Shown: positions 1-19,022, numbered from the stretch's first letter. The stretch: 64,000 nt of DNA from Diphasiastrum complanatum (GCA_029204225.1 CM055095.1:56083790-56147789), one strand, 5' to 3'. Notes: generated by a model from the sequence alone, not told the origin. Numbers and translations: made by a program.

Positions 1-1573
1 TATTGGAAAAAGTGCCCGTGCCCTGCCTTGATGGTGCTCGATCTATGTTGCTAAGCAGAGCACCTGCTAGTCATGATGACCCTGTTTGCTGCTGCAAGAG
101 CTCTAGACAATTGCTACTGTGGGAGCTTTAGGAGCTGCTATTGGGGGAGCTTTGCAATCTGCATTTGATACCATATGGTAGACAGATACATATGCCAACA
201 ACTTGACTGTCATTTCCGGCAATAAGATAGCCCTCATCCTGGTCAAGGTGCTTGAGAACTCTTGGCTGAATAGTGACAGTGCTAGCATTTAGCATTGGAA
301 CTGCCATAGTGGCTGTTTTCTATGTCCTCCTAAACCAAAAAAAAAGATTCAGAAACTGCAATAGCCCTGAAAAAGTGGCATACAAACCCTTAAACATAGA
401 CTTTACCTGACTGGAATTGTGTTGTCCGACATGGCTATAAGCGAAGAGGTTGAAGCCCTAAACCTTAGACCCCAACTAACACACTCCTACCCCCCCCCCC
501 CCCCACCCCCTTAACCTTGAAAGAAGTAACCTAACCTAAGCCACCGAACAAAATGCACAGAAATTGAAAGCAAAGTGACGATGAATGAGCTAACGGTGCT
601 GGGGAGGGGTGAACTGATATCAGCCTACTGCCTAAATAATTGCCCGTAACTGATGTCCCCATCAATCTTTTGGAAAAAACACATAACCAACATACAAAAA
701 AAAATACACTAAACAGAACCGGATGACAGCAAAGAAACTCGCTGTCATACTTTGCACGATCAAGATGCGTTTGTCAAGTTTGAGGTAATTTGGATCAATA
801 CTGTAACAATTACATTAAAGGGAAGCTAATGACAGCAAAGAAATTTATTCTTGTACTCTGCATGACAATCAAGATGCATTTTGAGATGATTTGGATCGAT
901 ATTGATACCTCCCAATCTCACCCCCCTTCCAAAATGTGCTGATACTAAATAGGGTGAGATCAGGATTAAGATGTTTTTTTACAAATTAAAAAAACATGTT
1001 GGTTATGTACAAAATGTGTATCTTTCTGCATGTAGAATGGAGTGTTCCAAACTTTTTGGTTCAGAATGGTTATCTATGACATATGTATATATATATATGT
1101 GTGTGTGTGTGTGTAGATATAGGTAGTCACAGATATATTTGTTTGCTGCAGAGATAACCCACATGTATCTCTTGTATAGCTTGCCAACCTTTCGCAGTTA
1201 TAAGGATTCCAGCATGCAAGTTGTTTTATTCGTTGTCCTTTTAGGACCTAGTTAGTCCACATCAGATGAATGGTGGTCAGATTGTAGATATCCATGGTTT
1301 TTGGTTTCTTGTATGTTAATCTTCAGCACTATTCGCAGCAATGATAGTACAATTGTGATGGTGTATCTGTTACAATCGATTAATTCATGTTTTAAACAAA
1401 TCACTCATTTCAAATGTGACAATACCCTATTAAATCCTGTACGTTGATTGATTGAGTTGATGCTTCAACAGTTTTAGGGCATTTTATAAGCTTTGATCCT
1501 AAAGATGGATGGATTCTGATAGCTCTGAGCTTTAAATGTGAACTTAACAACATTTTTACTATTTTTTCTCCAG
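1..1573. other. No confident gene; probable intron/upstream part of the TOG-like gene
   Basis: No reading frame here could be tied to a known family. The stretch holds a run of C (about 493-514), a TG microsatellite near 1097-1114 and AT-rich DNA with stops in all frames. Because the exon at 1574 begins at a clear splice acceptor, at least the part just upstream is inferred to be intron of that gene. Earlier exons may be present but could not be recognised by eye. Confidence 0.4.
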
Positions 1574-1858
1574 GGAGTCCATGGAATTAAAGATTATGGG
1601 TTGGAACCTCTGATACAATTAGCAGCTGCACAGGTAAATGACCAGCTTCCTGAAGCCCGGGAAGCTGCTCGCAAGCTAGTTTTTGAACTTCATGGGGCGT
1701 ACAAGCAGATCACTCCAAGTAACGAAGAACCAGATGTTAATGCTACATTATATCAGCCAGATGGATGGGAGCAATATTGTGCTAGCATATTGGCACCAAC
1801 AGCTGCACATGCTATTTTGCGTATTACCTGTAATGGTTCCTCTATATCTCCATCCTAG
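1574..1858 (+). CDS. Terminal exon of a TOG/ARM (HEAT)-repeat protein
   Basis: The exon starts after a pyrimidine-rich acceptor ending CTCCAG and runs about 94 codons to a TAG at 1856-1858. It contains DQLPEAREAARKLVFELHGA, an amphipathic helix pair, and later W-E-Q-Y-C and L-A-P-T-A-A-H-A-I-L-R-I-T. From memory of the family, this layout (DQLPEARE helix, a WExxC segment, then an AQAxLRxT-like end) matches the C-terminus of plant TOG/ARM-repeat superfamily proteins, thought to act on microtubules or as helical scaffolds. The family assignment rests on this one exon. An internal CACAG/GTAAATG looks like a splice donor but the frame stays open through it. The gene converges on the RER1-like gene at 5.6 kb. 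Confidence 0.55.
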   Translation, partial: GVHGIKDYGLEPLIQLAAAQVNDQLPEAREAARKLVFELHGAYKQITPSNEEPDVNATLYQPDGWEQYCASILAPTAAHAILRITCNGSSISPS

Positions 1859-4800
1859 CTTTCAAAATTCAGAGCGCAAACAACTGCTCTGATAAACCTG
1901 AGGGGTAGCTGTTATATGGGATGAGCAAAATACAATCTCAGTCTCTCACTCACTGGTGATAAAACCAAACATTTTTCCTTCCATAATAAAGGAATCATGG
2001 GCTGCAAATTTAATCCATTTAACATATATTCATGTGCCTTGATGCTATCCAAGCAGGTAATCTGCATCCTTAGAACATGAAAGTTGTGGTCTACATTGGC
2101 AGTTTTGCTTCGTAATCCATTTTAAGGATTCCAGTTAGCAAGGTGTTGGCAGTGACAGCTAAGAGGCAATTTTTTGTCAAATGTTAGATGCAAACGTTGC
2201 AAAAGCCCATTTGGCTTGAAAGAGCTAGATTTTAAACAGACTCACAAAAAATGCCACTATAATATGTATAATATGCATCTCAATTTAAAGTGTAAAATTG
2301 AAGTCTTGAACCATGTATACAACAAACTACTGCAGCGGACTCACATTTGTAAGGACTGGATGTGGATCAAAGTTGGAACCTTTTAGTTAGTACTTACGTA
2401 CTTGACTGTGACCATTACGATATATATTTATTTGCTTTCCTGCAGATTGAACCAATTTCCATCTGAAAGTTGTGTGTGTTTAAAAATGTTGCTACTTTTG
2501 TATGAGAGCATGTGCATGAAAGACTCTGTGCATATGCGCATTATTTTTCACTGACCTGAGGATAAATTTAGTGTAGGCACGCAGTCCAACTTCCCAAAAT
2601 ATTTTGTTTAATGGCATCTTCAGTTACAATCCCACCAGTCAGTCAACCACACATTGGCTTCTGATCTTCTGGAAAAATGTGGCTACCTACAAGTCTTACA
2701 TAAAAATACTTGATTAAGGAGCTTAACAAATTTCACAAAGAGATTATTTTTTGTGGGTGCAATTTCAAGATTTCAAAAGTGCTATTCTAGACTGCCAATT
2801 GAAAATTGAGAGTCGGAAAATCTCAGAACTCGTTTGACTTCAAATCACAAATCCTTATATGTGAGTGTGACTTTGGAGCTACGATCTCAAAATTGTAAGT
2901 GGAAAAATGCCAGATATTTGGTTGGATCATGAATGACCAGTGAAAACCTTGGATCAAGAATCAGATATTCCAGAAGTTCTGCAAGAATATTCGGCTTGAA
3001 AATCCTGTGTCATTGATCATTATTTATGGATCCGTGAAGAGGAAGACAGGTTAAATTACCATAATTCCTTAAGTTCAGCACAAATGGCTTTAAATTAGCA
3101 TAGAGGCTAAAGGTGGAACACTTGGCTCATGGCTAATTAATACCTATTATGTTAAGAAATTTGCAATCATGAAGCCTTGCATTTATTTGATTTCTTATGT
3201 GCTCGAGAATAAATAACAAAAGCTATGAAGCGGGAAATTGTACATTAATGGGACATGTGAGAGGCCACCATATATTGTGTGAGAGCAAAATAAATTGGAG
3301 ATATATTGTTTTACTAGATTATTGAAGCTAACTTCAACAAATGGCAAAAGCAACTCCCAAACATTACCATGAATAAACACATGCTTCAAGTATCACCTCA
3401 AAGTATGGTTAAATATTGCAAATTTGCCATCAATCAGGAAAAATTGGGTCACAGGGTACATTCTTTAGTGTAGTTGCTTTGGTGGTGGTGATAATATGAG
3501 CATTATTTCATGTTAATGCCCGCAACTATTAAACAAATTAGTTGCTTTGGAGGTGGTGATAATGAGCATTCTTTCATAAAAAGCCAACAATTATTGAATG
3601 AAATTTGAGAACATTGACTAAACCCAATTAGAAAATTCATAGGGATCCCATTCTCGAGTAGTAGGCCAATGTTGTGACTTATTGACAAGACCAAAACAAT
3701 TATACTTGGTAATAGGACAACCTAGCAACATCCAAGAGGTAGATGCGATTATTGCGAAGAACAAAAATATATATAATTTCATGACTAAGACTACAAAGAA
3801 AATCTACAATATTTAGTGAGGCATTATATATTGCTTATTTTATTGGTTGTGTTCCTCATAAGATGCTATTAACAAATTTGGTAATTTGTATTCAAAATCT
3901 AAGAAAAATATCATAGAATATTTGAGATCTAGATCCTAGTCATATTTGAGAGCATTTACTATTGAGAAGAAGCAAAACATGTTCTACTACCATGACCATA
4001 AACATCAAAAAGAGGAATTGTGTACAATTTTTAATAACTCACTAGAAAAAGTGTTGAAGTGTGTAGTTTGAAAGCAAAAGGGGTGAATATTATTTTTTAC
4101 AACTACGTTTTAGAATTATTCTTCACAATTTTTTGAAATCATCATGATAGTTTCTCTCTCTACCAACAAGAGAAACATAAATCTTTTCAGCCATCCATCC
4201 CCACCCAAGAGCCTTCAATTATGTAGTTTACAAGATAAGCTTTTTCAATTTCTTCACCTCTCTTCTTACTCGCAATTTTTCAAAGACAAATAGCTTATGT
4301 AAAAAATTCCATTGTATTCTCCTGTTGTATACCCTTAGTCTCTGGAAAAAATAATAAATCAATCGATACACAAGCGCACGCACACACACACACGCATGCA
4401 CGCGCACACACACGCGTGTATAAAAATTCCATTGTATTCTCCTCTTATATACCCGTAGTCTCTAGAAAAAATAATAAATCAATTAATACATGCACGCACG
4501 CGCGCGCGCCCAAACACACACAATGTGTGTATGTGTGGCTATGCTTTGGGAGTTTCTGTTGGTATATGGATTTGACGACATTATAAAAGATCAAATTATG
4601 TCAAAGACATTTCATACAAAGTTATAATTCTTTCATTCAACATTCACTAGGTGACTTGCTCATATTTATATGCATTGAAGTCATGACACTACCACGTCTA
4701 TCAATATGGCTTTTACACTTGATTGTCAATTACATTACATATTCACCTTGGTCTACACCAAGTTAAATTGCAATGTATTCCAAATTACACTACGTTCTTG

Positions 4801-5602
4801 GCCAAAACTCCATATCTAGTTCCTCATCAAGGTTACCTACAACCAATCACGAGAGAATCTTGGGAGAATTACCTTAAGCTCAATTCATTTTTCTCATTGG
4901 TTTTCAAGAACCTATTAGTCTTCTGACACAATGAAAAGCTTGGTCCCCATTATAAACATTTGTGATGTACAAAGCCAATGGACCTAATAATGTCTAACTT
5001 GTCTATTAAAAAATCTATTTATCATCAAGATCCAAGATATTGCCGCCCTTGGCCTTCAACATTTTTTCCTTTTTTTTATCACTAAAATTATGTACAGAGA
5101 TTTACTGATGTAACATCTTATCAACAGGCTTAAAAACCGTGTGGACCAAATATTGATAGATCAAAACAAAATAAATATTGTGAACAGAATTGCTATTTGA
5201 GCAAAACACTATCAACACTCTCTTATGTTCTGCAATTTTCTGTTTTCTCTTGTATGGATGAACTATTTATTCTCTTGAGTTGAAATTGTGTAGTCTTCTC
5301 CCAAACTGCACATCAGGAAGGTAGTGTTGAATTATAGGGTGGGTCATAATTATGCCCAAGTTATGTAAGCTGATGGGAAAGTAGCATGTTAAGATATACA
5401 ATTATTTCTAGCCTGCAATACAGCAGAAAGAATTGCCACCTTCAGTGTGATGTGACATTCTACCTTCGGAGTAAAATTATGCCACTTAATGAGCCTATAA
5501 CACTGGGAGCAGCAGCAGGATCTTAGAACTTACTGAGCTAGTTAGGGATAAATGCAAGTATGATGCACATAATAATCAATGTCAGAAATATCATGTCATT
5601 GT
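1859..5602. other. Intergenic region between convergent genes
   Basis: No convincing gene. ORFs here are short and lack family signatures. An imperfect direct repeat lies at about 3472-3513 and 3538-3580 (both carry TAGTTGCTTTGG then GGTGGTGATAAT). A two-copy 120-bp repeat with AC-rich tracts is listed separately. The part next to 5602 is the likely 3' UTR of the RER1-like gene. Confidence 0.5.
4301..4540. repeat. Two-copy tandem repeat, period 120 bp, with AC/GC microsatellite
   Basis: AAATTCCATTGTATTCTCCT occurs at about 4303 and again exactly 120 bp later, followed in both copies by TATACCC, GTAGTCTCT or TTAGTCTCT, then AATAATAAATCAAT and a stretch of alternating CA/CG. The two copies differ by a few substitutions. 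The microsatellite probably promoted the duplication. Confidence 0.85.
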
Positions 5603-11494
<5,892 letters not shown>

Positions 11495-12429
11495 TGATTA
11501 CAATTGAGTTTTGCTAGTGCAACACGGATTGCCCAATGCATATTAGGGATTTAGCAAACCCTGACTAGCAATAAGCCAAGCTCCATCTGAGGTAAAACTG
11601 GATCAAAATTGAGCAAGTCTTCAAATGCTCCAGCAAAGTTAGCTTGTCATAAAAGATCTATAGGAAAACAAGCTCTGATATTGGTCTGATCCTTGGGATG
11701 CACATTTTTTGAATATTTAAAATGTCCACCTTAGTTGTTGACTTGACACCAACTTCCAAGCCGTGTATGGGTAGAGTTGTTGAGTATGGGTAGAGTTGTT
11801 GACTGACATCAACTTTCAGGTGATCTACATGTAAAGTGGTTGATTGACACCTCCAACTTTGAAGACTTAGGCTTGAATCTCAACGACGACGGTGTGTAGT
11901 GACATCTTAGGAACTTGTTTCTTATTTTGTGTTGCCCACATGTCTCATGGCATTGCCAGGCTGTATATGTTGTGTATAACCACTGTATTTTTGTAACTCT
12001 GTATACAAAAACACTATATTGAAATTTGAAATACATGCATGCATGGAGGTCCACACACAAAAAGTCAAATGAATCTACATTAATTCACTTTTTTAGCAGA
12101 TTTCTGAGAATATGAAATTGGTTTTGTTTTGTGCACTCTCTTATTTTGGTCTCTAGTTTTTTTTTAAATTTTTGAATGGATTTGCTATTTTTTTTTTCAA
12201 AAGCAAAATATTTTTTATTATAGTCGGCACTCTAATCTGATCCTTGAATGCAAGCACAACATGCGACTGTCCCAACGCATTGCGATCTTGCCACGTTGTC
12301 GACTGCTATCATGACCACCTCAAGGTTCAAGGATTTCCAAGTGCTCTTACATAAACCCTCAAACGATGCAAACACAACATGCATCAAAGTGTCACCTAAA
12401 TAAATCTGGGTGTCTTGTCCTAGCCCCCT
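11495..12429. other. 5' flank of the RER1-like gene; no gene seen
   Basis: Likely promoter side of the RER1-like gene (minus strand). A short tandem (TATGGGTAGAGTTGTTGA twice, near 11765-11801) and poly-T tracts are present. Nothing coding was recognised. Confidence 0.45.
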
Positions 12430-12579
12430 CTACTTGAAAATCTTCTAGAAGTCAAAATTCGTCTACTTCAGCTTATTCCACACATGTGAGCTGTCCTCTA
12501 CACATGGGATGTGACACCTAACCAAAGGATGTGGCTCATGCAAGCAATAGACTGATGTCATGTGTCATATGTCTAGAAA
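12430..12579 (-). repeat. Inverted copy of the 18.48-18.63 kb segment
   Basis: About 150 bp here are the reverse complement of 18478-18630 with only about two mismatches seen. Shared landmarks are TTCGTCTACTTCAGCTTATT, CACCTAACCAAAGGATGTGG and GACTGATGTCATGTGTCATA. Homology ends abruptly beside the first recognisable reverse-transcriptase codons, so this is also the 5' breakpoint of the Ty3 element. Confidence 0.9.
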
Positions 12580-12582
12580 ACT

Positions 12583-15108
12583 GATAAAGAAAGAACTTCA
12601 GAGATTGCTTGACGCCGATTTCATTTATGAGATCGAACATACCAAATGAATTTCACCGATTGTCATTGTTCCTAAGAAAAATGGGAAATTGCGAATTTGT
12701 GTGAATCTCAAAGCATCGAATAAAGTGACACACAAGGATCACTTTTCGTTACCTTTTACTGAAAGCATTTTGAATTGCCTTGCCGGAGCGGAAGCTTATA
12801 GTTTCCTGAATGGATTTAGTGGTTACAACCAGGTTAAGATTGCACCTGCCGATCGCCACAAAACTACTTTTGCAATAGAATGGGGCACCTATGCTTACAA
12901 AGTAATGCCGTTTGAACTCTATAATGCACCAAGTTCATTCCAAAGAGTAATGCAATTTGCCTTTAAAGATTATCTGCAGAAATTCCTTGAAATTTACTTG
13001 GACGACTTGGGAGTTCATAATACAGATACAAACCACCTGGATCGATTGGAGAAAGTCTTTGAAAGACGCCGCAAATATCATATTTCTCTAAATTCAGAAA
13101 AAATGTCAGATATGGATTTCTCACGGAGTGGTGCTTGGACATGTAATATCAAGACATGGTATTGCCACCGATTATTCTAAGATCAAAGTTATTGTGGAAT
13201 TGCCACCGCCAGCAACAATTCGAGGAGTTTATGTGTTTATAAATCATGGGAACTACTATCGAATTTTTATTATCTTCTTTGCGGATTTAGCACGACCTAT
13301 GTACAAATTAACTATTGGAGGCGTTAGAAGCCTTTGAAAAGTTAAAAAAAGCATTATCTTTAGCACCAATACCGCGTTCTCCAGATTGGACATTAGAATT
13401 TCATATTCATACCGATGCCTCAAAATACGTCATTGGATCAGTTTTGACACAGCCAGGTGACTATAAGAAGGATTATCCTATACAATTTGCAAGTAGACAG
13501 CTTATAGATCTAGAGAAGAATTATTCAACAACAGAACGTGAAGCGCTAGCCATGATTTTTTCTGTTCGGAAATTTCATCACTATCTCATGAAAAAGCACT
13601 TTGCATTTTATACGGATCATCAACCGTTACTTTACTTGGTAAATAAGACGTGTAATACTGGACGTATTGCAAGATGGTTATTATTATTGACTGAATTTGA
13701 CTTTCGAATTGTGGTAAGAAAGAGGAAGCAACATTATCTAGCCGATCACGTTTTACGAATTGAATCCGCACCAGTTAATACTGAAGTGGATGATGAACTG
13801 CCAGATGTTGCGTTGTTCTATGTTGAAGCAGTACCTGAGTGGGCAGCAGATATTGTTGAGTACCTGATGCTAGGACAACCGAATGACTCTTTGACAAAAG
13901 TACAGAAAAGACAATTGATTCATAAGGCTCAACCTTATCAATTAATTGCAAGACAATTGTATCGTCGTGGATCAGATAATATTTTACGAAGATGTGTTTT
14001 ACCGCATGAAGTAACAGATCTAATCATGTTTTCACATGATGGCATGGGTGGATGACACTTCTCTACAGATATTACTGTTCGCAAACTTTTGCAATCCGGT
14101 TGTTGGTGGCCTACGTTTCATAAGGACACAGAAAATTTTATTCAGACATGTGATGTCTGCCAGCGAGCACGACGACCTACTTGACAGAATTATGAACTCT
14201 TACATCCGGTTTTATCGCAAGCACCGTTTGAAAAATGGGGACTGGATTATGTTGGTCCTATTCATCCCGCTGCTCAAGGATCTCAGGCCCGATACATTAT
14301 CGTTGCAATTGATTATATGACCAAGTGGGTTGAAGCCAAAGCTGTCAAAGTGGCTGATGCGAAATCTACGACCAAGTTTCTATATAAAAATATTATAATC
14401 AGATTTGGATGTCCAATCGAAATTGTCAGTGATCGGGGTACACACTTTGTTAATCAAACAATAAAGTGTTTACTGGAAGATTTTTTTGTTATACACAAAT
14501 TTAGTACTCCCTATTATCCCAGAGGGAATGGCCAAGCTGAATCTTCCGATAAGATTCTCTGCACCATTATGACAAAGACAGTTGAAGCGAGTCGGTCTGA
14601 TTGGGAACATAAACTGTATGCAGCATTATGGGCATTCAGAACCGCTTACAAAAATAGTACAAATCAAATACCTTTTCAACTGGTTTATGGTCAAGATGCT
14701 GTTATGACAATTGAGTTTTTAATCCCATCTTTACGCATAGCAGCAACGGAACGATTAAATGATGATCAGTCTTTACAACTTTGTCATGAAGCATTGCACA
14801 AATTATGTGAAACCCGATTGATGGCAGTTCATGCCTTAGCAGCAGAGAAAGCCCACTGCAAGGCATGGAACAATCGGCGATTGCACAAGAAAGAGCTGGA
14901 AGCAGGAGATCTTGCATCGATGTACAAAACCAAGCTGATCAAGGATAAGTTGAAGTTTACTGGGGAAGGCCCGTATAAAGTGAAGGAAATCCTAAACTAT
15001 GGCGCAGTAATTCTTGAGCATTTGGATGGAAAACGATTTGATACTCCGGTAAATGGCAGCCGATTACGCAAGTTTTGGCAGCCTGCTCCGCCAGTTCAGC
15101 AAGCCTGA
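12583..15108 (+). pseudogene. Ty3-type pol: reverse transcriptase, RNase H, integrase (5' truncated)
   Basis: Order of parts: RT from LLDADFIYEIE with IVIVPKKNGKLRICVNL, FSGYNQVKIAP and the YLDD catalytic box; RNase H with HTDASKYVIG, TEREALAM and TDHQPLLYL; integrase zinc region with CDVCQ; catalytic core with LDYVGP, VSDRGTHF and GNGQAES (the D, D and E residues); and a C-terminal domain ending LRKFW. The RT-RH-IN order defines Ty3 elements. Breaks: TGA at 12647, frame change near 13110-13130 and near 13315, TGA at 14053 and TGA at 14182. The final 263 codons (14317-15108) are uninterrupted. Gag and protease are absent because the 5' side is cut off at the inverted repeat. Confidence 0.93.
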
Positions 15109-15933
15109 TCTCAATATATCTTTTCATTTTATTTGTTTTCAATTTTTTGTTTTCAGTATTTAATTTGCTGACTTTGTTTTTTTGGAAAAAGACAGTTAAA
15201 AAAAATAATGATAAATAGATAAGGAAAGACTGATGAGCGAAAGTCAGGAAGTCATCAGCATAAGAAAAAGAAAGCACAGTATTTTTATGGAAAATGACGT
15301 AGGAAACCTCTGTTTTGGGCAGATTTGGCCAATACAGTATCAGAAACCTTCGCTGAGCTCTCAGACTGTACATCCACCCTTGATTTATCTAAATTGAGGT
15401 GGGCAAAGGTTTCTGACAAGAGAAAATTTAATTTTTGAGTCAGACGAATGTTCAGTGATATGCCATTTTGGGAACCTTCGCCGAGCATCATAATGTCATT
15501 ATGAACCTTTGCCGACCTGCTAGATGATCTTAAAATGACAAAATTAGGTTGTCCATAGGTTCAGATTGTGAAAAAATGCATTTATGACAGTACCTGGGCG
15601 AAGGACCCTCCTGGACAAAGGTTCATCCTTTGCCAGTCTTGGAAAACGCTCGCCTGATAGGTTCAAATCCCTAGAGACCTTCGCCGAGATTTTTATATAG
15701 CCTACTTTTACAGTACTGTATATGCCTGCAAATTTTTGTTCAGAATTGATCAACCCAACTACTATTCAGTGTAATGGACCCACCAAATTCACCTATAAGT
15801 TGGCTGAATTCGATTCATTCCTCACTTGTGCTAGCGAAGCTCTTGCGAATTTTTCTTGCGACCAAAGCCTTCCAAATTTCCTGCATTGCCTTCTAATACA
15901 CTCTCACGCGGTTATAATTTCTTTCTGATCATC
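15109..15933 (+). other. Spacer between pol and the extra ORF, with a recurring motif
   Basis: No long ORF. The motif AACCTTCGCCGAGC or close variants occurs at 15345, 15473, 15504 and 15676, and inverted forms (GGGCGAAGGA) near 15597. The spacer could carry a promoter or splice signal for the downstream ORF; that is inference. Confidence 0.6.
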
Positions 15934-18353
15934 ATGTCTTCTACTGATACTTCCCAGTCTCCACGCTATACTATCCATCGTGATGTCCCATCTACAACGG
16001 ACATCATGATTCTTCCTAGCACAAGCATGGTCACTCAGTGGATGACCCTTGTGGAGCCTCTACTTACTGCAATGGGTATTCATGAGAGAGCCTTTTCGGG
16101 ACGCATCAATATGGATTTCATCACTCTTGCCTTCAGTACGTGGAAGGAAGAGAAATCCAAGTTTTATATCACCTTCCAAGGAGCCACACACAAGGTGCAC
16201 GTCACTGAGGCCACACTTGCAGCTATAGGAATCTCATCCGGTACGCAAGCCTCACCCAATCACAAGCACACCAAACAGGCCATCAAGCCATACATTGACC
16301 TCACCAACAATTTGCATTGGACTAATGATGGCTACCTTCTGGAAGCCATCACTGAGCCTTCCATCCATGCCGCTGCCCAATTGTTGAATCATTTCCTGAT
16401 GGTTGGCAACCTCAGGAAAGATCGCATCACATTTCAAATCCTTCATAGGATAGTGGAGTCCCACATAAGGTTGGCCAAAGCCCCTCTTGAACCATATAAC
16501 TGGTTCAAGACTGTTTCTGGTGAGCTCAAGCGAGCTATTAAGGCCAATACAAAGCAACAGTTCGCCGCTGGCTCTCTATTGTCCCTCTTAGCCACTTCTC
16601 ACTTAGAAAACAGAATCCATGGCTTCCACCTGGATTCTATGCTTTTGGTTTACGAAAAAGCACTGGCCGAGTCATCTCACCAGGCCTCAAGTTCTCATAG
16701 TCGTCGTCGTCTACACAGCGAGATCGTAATTTCTGACTCGCCTTCCGCGTCATGACGACGTACTAGCCATACCTTGTCAGCTACGCTTCCACCCCCTGCT
16801 GCTGTTCGCACTGAACTTCCCATTCCCCTCGCCTCTGATGCTTCCCTCGCCTCTGCTCCCATACAAGGACAGTCTGTGACCATTGGGCCTACCATTCCCA
16901 TCACAGTTGCCCAAGCCGCCTCACCCCTACACACCGAAGCAACCTCACCCAACACACAGTTCTTCATGGATATATTCGATGATTCCGACCCCCTTGGGGC
17001 CACCGAAATCTTTGAAATGCCCCAGAGCCCATCACCCTTTGAACCCCAATCCCCTGGAAGAGGATTCAGACATATCCATGAAGCTACTATTGGTGTCGAA
17101 GATGCCAGTCAGCAACCACCCACACAGGGTAGCCCAGCCACACTTCGGGTCGACACAGTTGTAAAGTCACCGAAGTAGTTCGACTCCACGGTGCCTAAAG
17201 GGTTTGAAGACGAGGATATTTTTGAAGAATAAGAGACCTTGGCACCTATTCCACGCCTACCAAGGACAGTACCATCAGGGTCTCCTGCTGCTGCCACCTC
17301 CACGACTGTCGATTCTGGTGATGCTCTCGGGTTAGTTTCAAGCCTTGGGCAAGTGATCCGGTTTATGCTGGATAAGAAGAAGGAAATGGAACAGAGGATC
17401 TCTAATTTAGGATCCGAAAATACTCTGATCAGCCAAAAAATTGTCCAGCTGGATCGAGAGGTGAAGATAGCCAAGCAAGATGAAGAAAAGGCTGAAAGCA
17501 AAAAGTTGTTGGCCCAGCAACAAGCTGATCGCTTGGAAACCTACATTAGCTCCTTGCAAAATGCCCTGACAACCGCACAGGATCAGGTAGATAAGGCAGT
17601 GCAAGATGCCAAGCAACAGGTGTAGCTGCCGAAGGGGCAATTACAAATGGCCGAACAAGATCGCACACGGCTTCAAGGTGAATTGGATGCGACCACAAAC
17701 ACAAATACCCGATCATCTGGTCACACCGACGGAGATTGCATATTTGTTCAAGAAAGTGGAAACATACAAAGTGGCCCTTCAGAGATTCCAAGGCCATTTT
17801 GATAGGTTCAAAGGAGCAGCTTCAACCAAGTTGGCAAAGGCAAAAGAGACCATCAACGCCTATGAAAAAGCCGTCGTTCAAGTGTTGGAAGCCGGACCAC
17901 AAATCCCCGTCCCGGTCATGCCGCAATTCTCCTCTTCACGCCAAGAAGCTGTACAGATGGATACAGGAGTTGATTCGAACATGGACCAGGGGGGAGCTCC
18001 AGATCTAGTAGATCAACTGCCAACTATACCGGCAGTACAAGTGGGTCCATCCTCATCAAGGACAAGCCATTTATTCAGAAGGCCCATCAGCGTCGAGGAC
18101 CAAATCTAGACCTTCTTAAAGCAGCATCCACATGAGTCCTCGCGTGGTGGATGGGTTCTCAAATTTAAGACCTCCGAGATTGAGGCCAGCAAAAGAATTG
18201 GACAAAATACTTGCACTGGAAGAGCAGCTGGCATGGAGAATCACGGTTTTTGAGAAAACTTCAGAATCAATTAGGAGTTACGTCGCCAGCCCTCGCCAGT
18301 TGTGTGAAAAATGCAAAAATAAGCTTGGTAGAGGCCAAAAATCTTGTATATAG
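15934..18353 (+). pseudogene. Post-pol ORF: globular N-terminus, disordered middle, coiled coil
   Basis: It starts MSSTDTSQSP at 15934. The first 270 or so residues form a folded-looking region (W-M-T-L-V-E-P-L-L, ISSGTQASPN, W-F-K-T-V-S-G) like the globular domains in plant transposon accessory proteins. Then comes a proline/serine-rich acidic stretch, and from about 17340 a long charged coiled coil (LDKKKEMEQRISNLGSEN and following heptads). The frame is broken by TGA 16753, TAG 17176, TAA near 17230, TAG 17623 and a shift near 17700. No signal peptide or membrane span is visible, so it does not look like an env protein although it sits in the env position. A decayed relative occupies 27154-28521. 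Confidence 0.65.
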
Positions 18354-19022
18354 ATAAACACACATGTGTGGAGCCTGTTCCCACGTGTAAAAATAGTGTA
18401 CTTGTCATGTACCATAATCATATAGGTTGTACATATGATTTAATTCAAGTTCTAGTGGCTAAAAAGGCCAAAAACTAGTTTTCTAGACATATGACACATG
18501 ACATCAGTCTATTGCTTGCATGAGCCACATCCTTTGGTTAGGTGTCACATCCCATGTGTAGAGGATAGCTCACATGTGTGGAATAAGCTGAAGTAGACGA
18601 ATTTTGACTTATAGAAGATTTTCAAGTAGATCTCTATATAGAAGGAAAATGGGCCAAAAGTGCTCAAAATAGAAGGTTTTGTCCAAGTGTCAGTTTTGCA
18701 TGATGAATCATCATATGACAAAGCACCTTCACACATGTGGGATCAAAGGGATGATCAGTACCATGAGCTCTCACTTATTTTATATATAGAGCCACATTTG
18801 GCCATAATCAATGTGAGACACCAAGTACTTGATTTTTAGGTTGGAGTCCGTACTCAGACAATGTTTCACACGTGTGAAACCATAAAGTACACTTACCTTC
18901 AATTAATGATTGTTCTTGTTAGGATTTTGTGTCTAGAATTGATCTAGATTGATCTTAGTCTGAAGTAGATTGATAGATCAAGTAATCTGACAACCAATCC
19001 CTCTTGCGAATCAGATTAGGAT
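18354..19022 (+). mobile_element. LTR-like insert rich in CACATGTG palindromes
   Basis: About 0.65 kb of non-coding DNA splits the post-pol ORF from an ORF that resumes at 19029. It contains the source of the inverted repeat (18478-18630), a TATATATAGAG near 18781, and repeated CACATGTG/CACGTGTG palindromes at about 18361, 18381, 18571, 18731 and 18867. Size and composition suit a solo LTR, but no target duplication was found. Confidence 0.4.
18478..18630 (+). repeat. Direct-orientation partner of the 12.43-kb inverted repeat
   Basis: It matches the reverse complement of 12430-12579 almost completely. Outside this segment the two flanks are unrelated. Confidence 0.9.

Noticed and set aside
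1-300. Minus-strand ORF 103-288 and plus-strand frame at the window start
   Set aside because: No recognisable domain, and borders fall outside the window or at stops.
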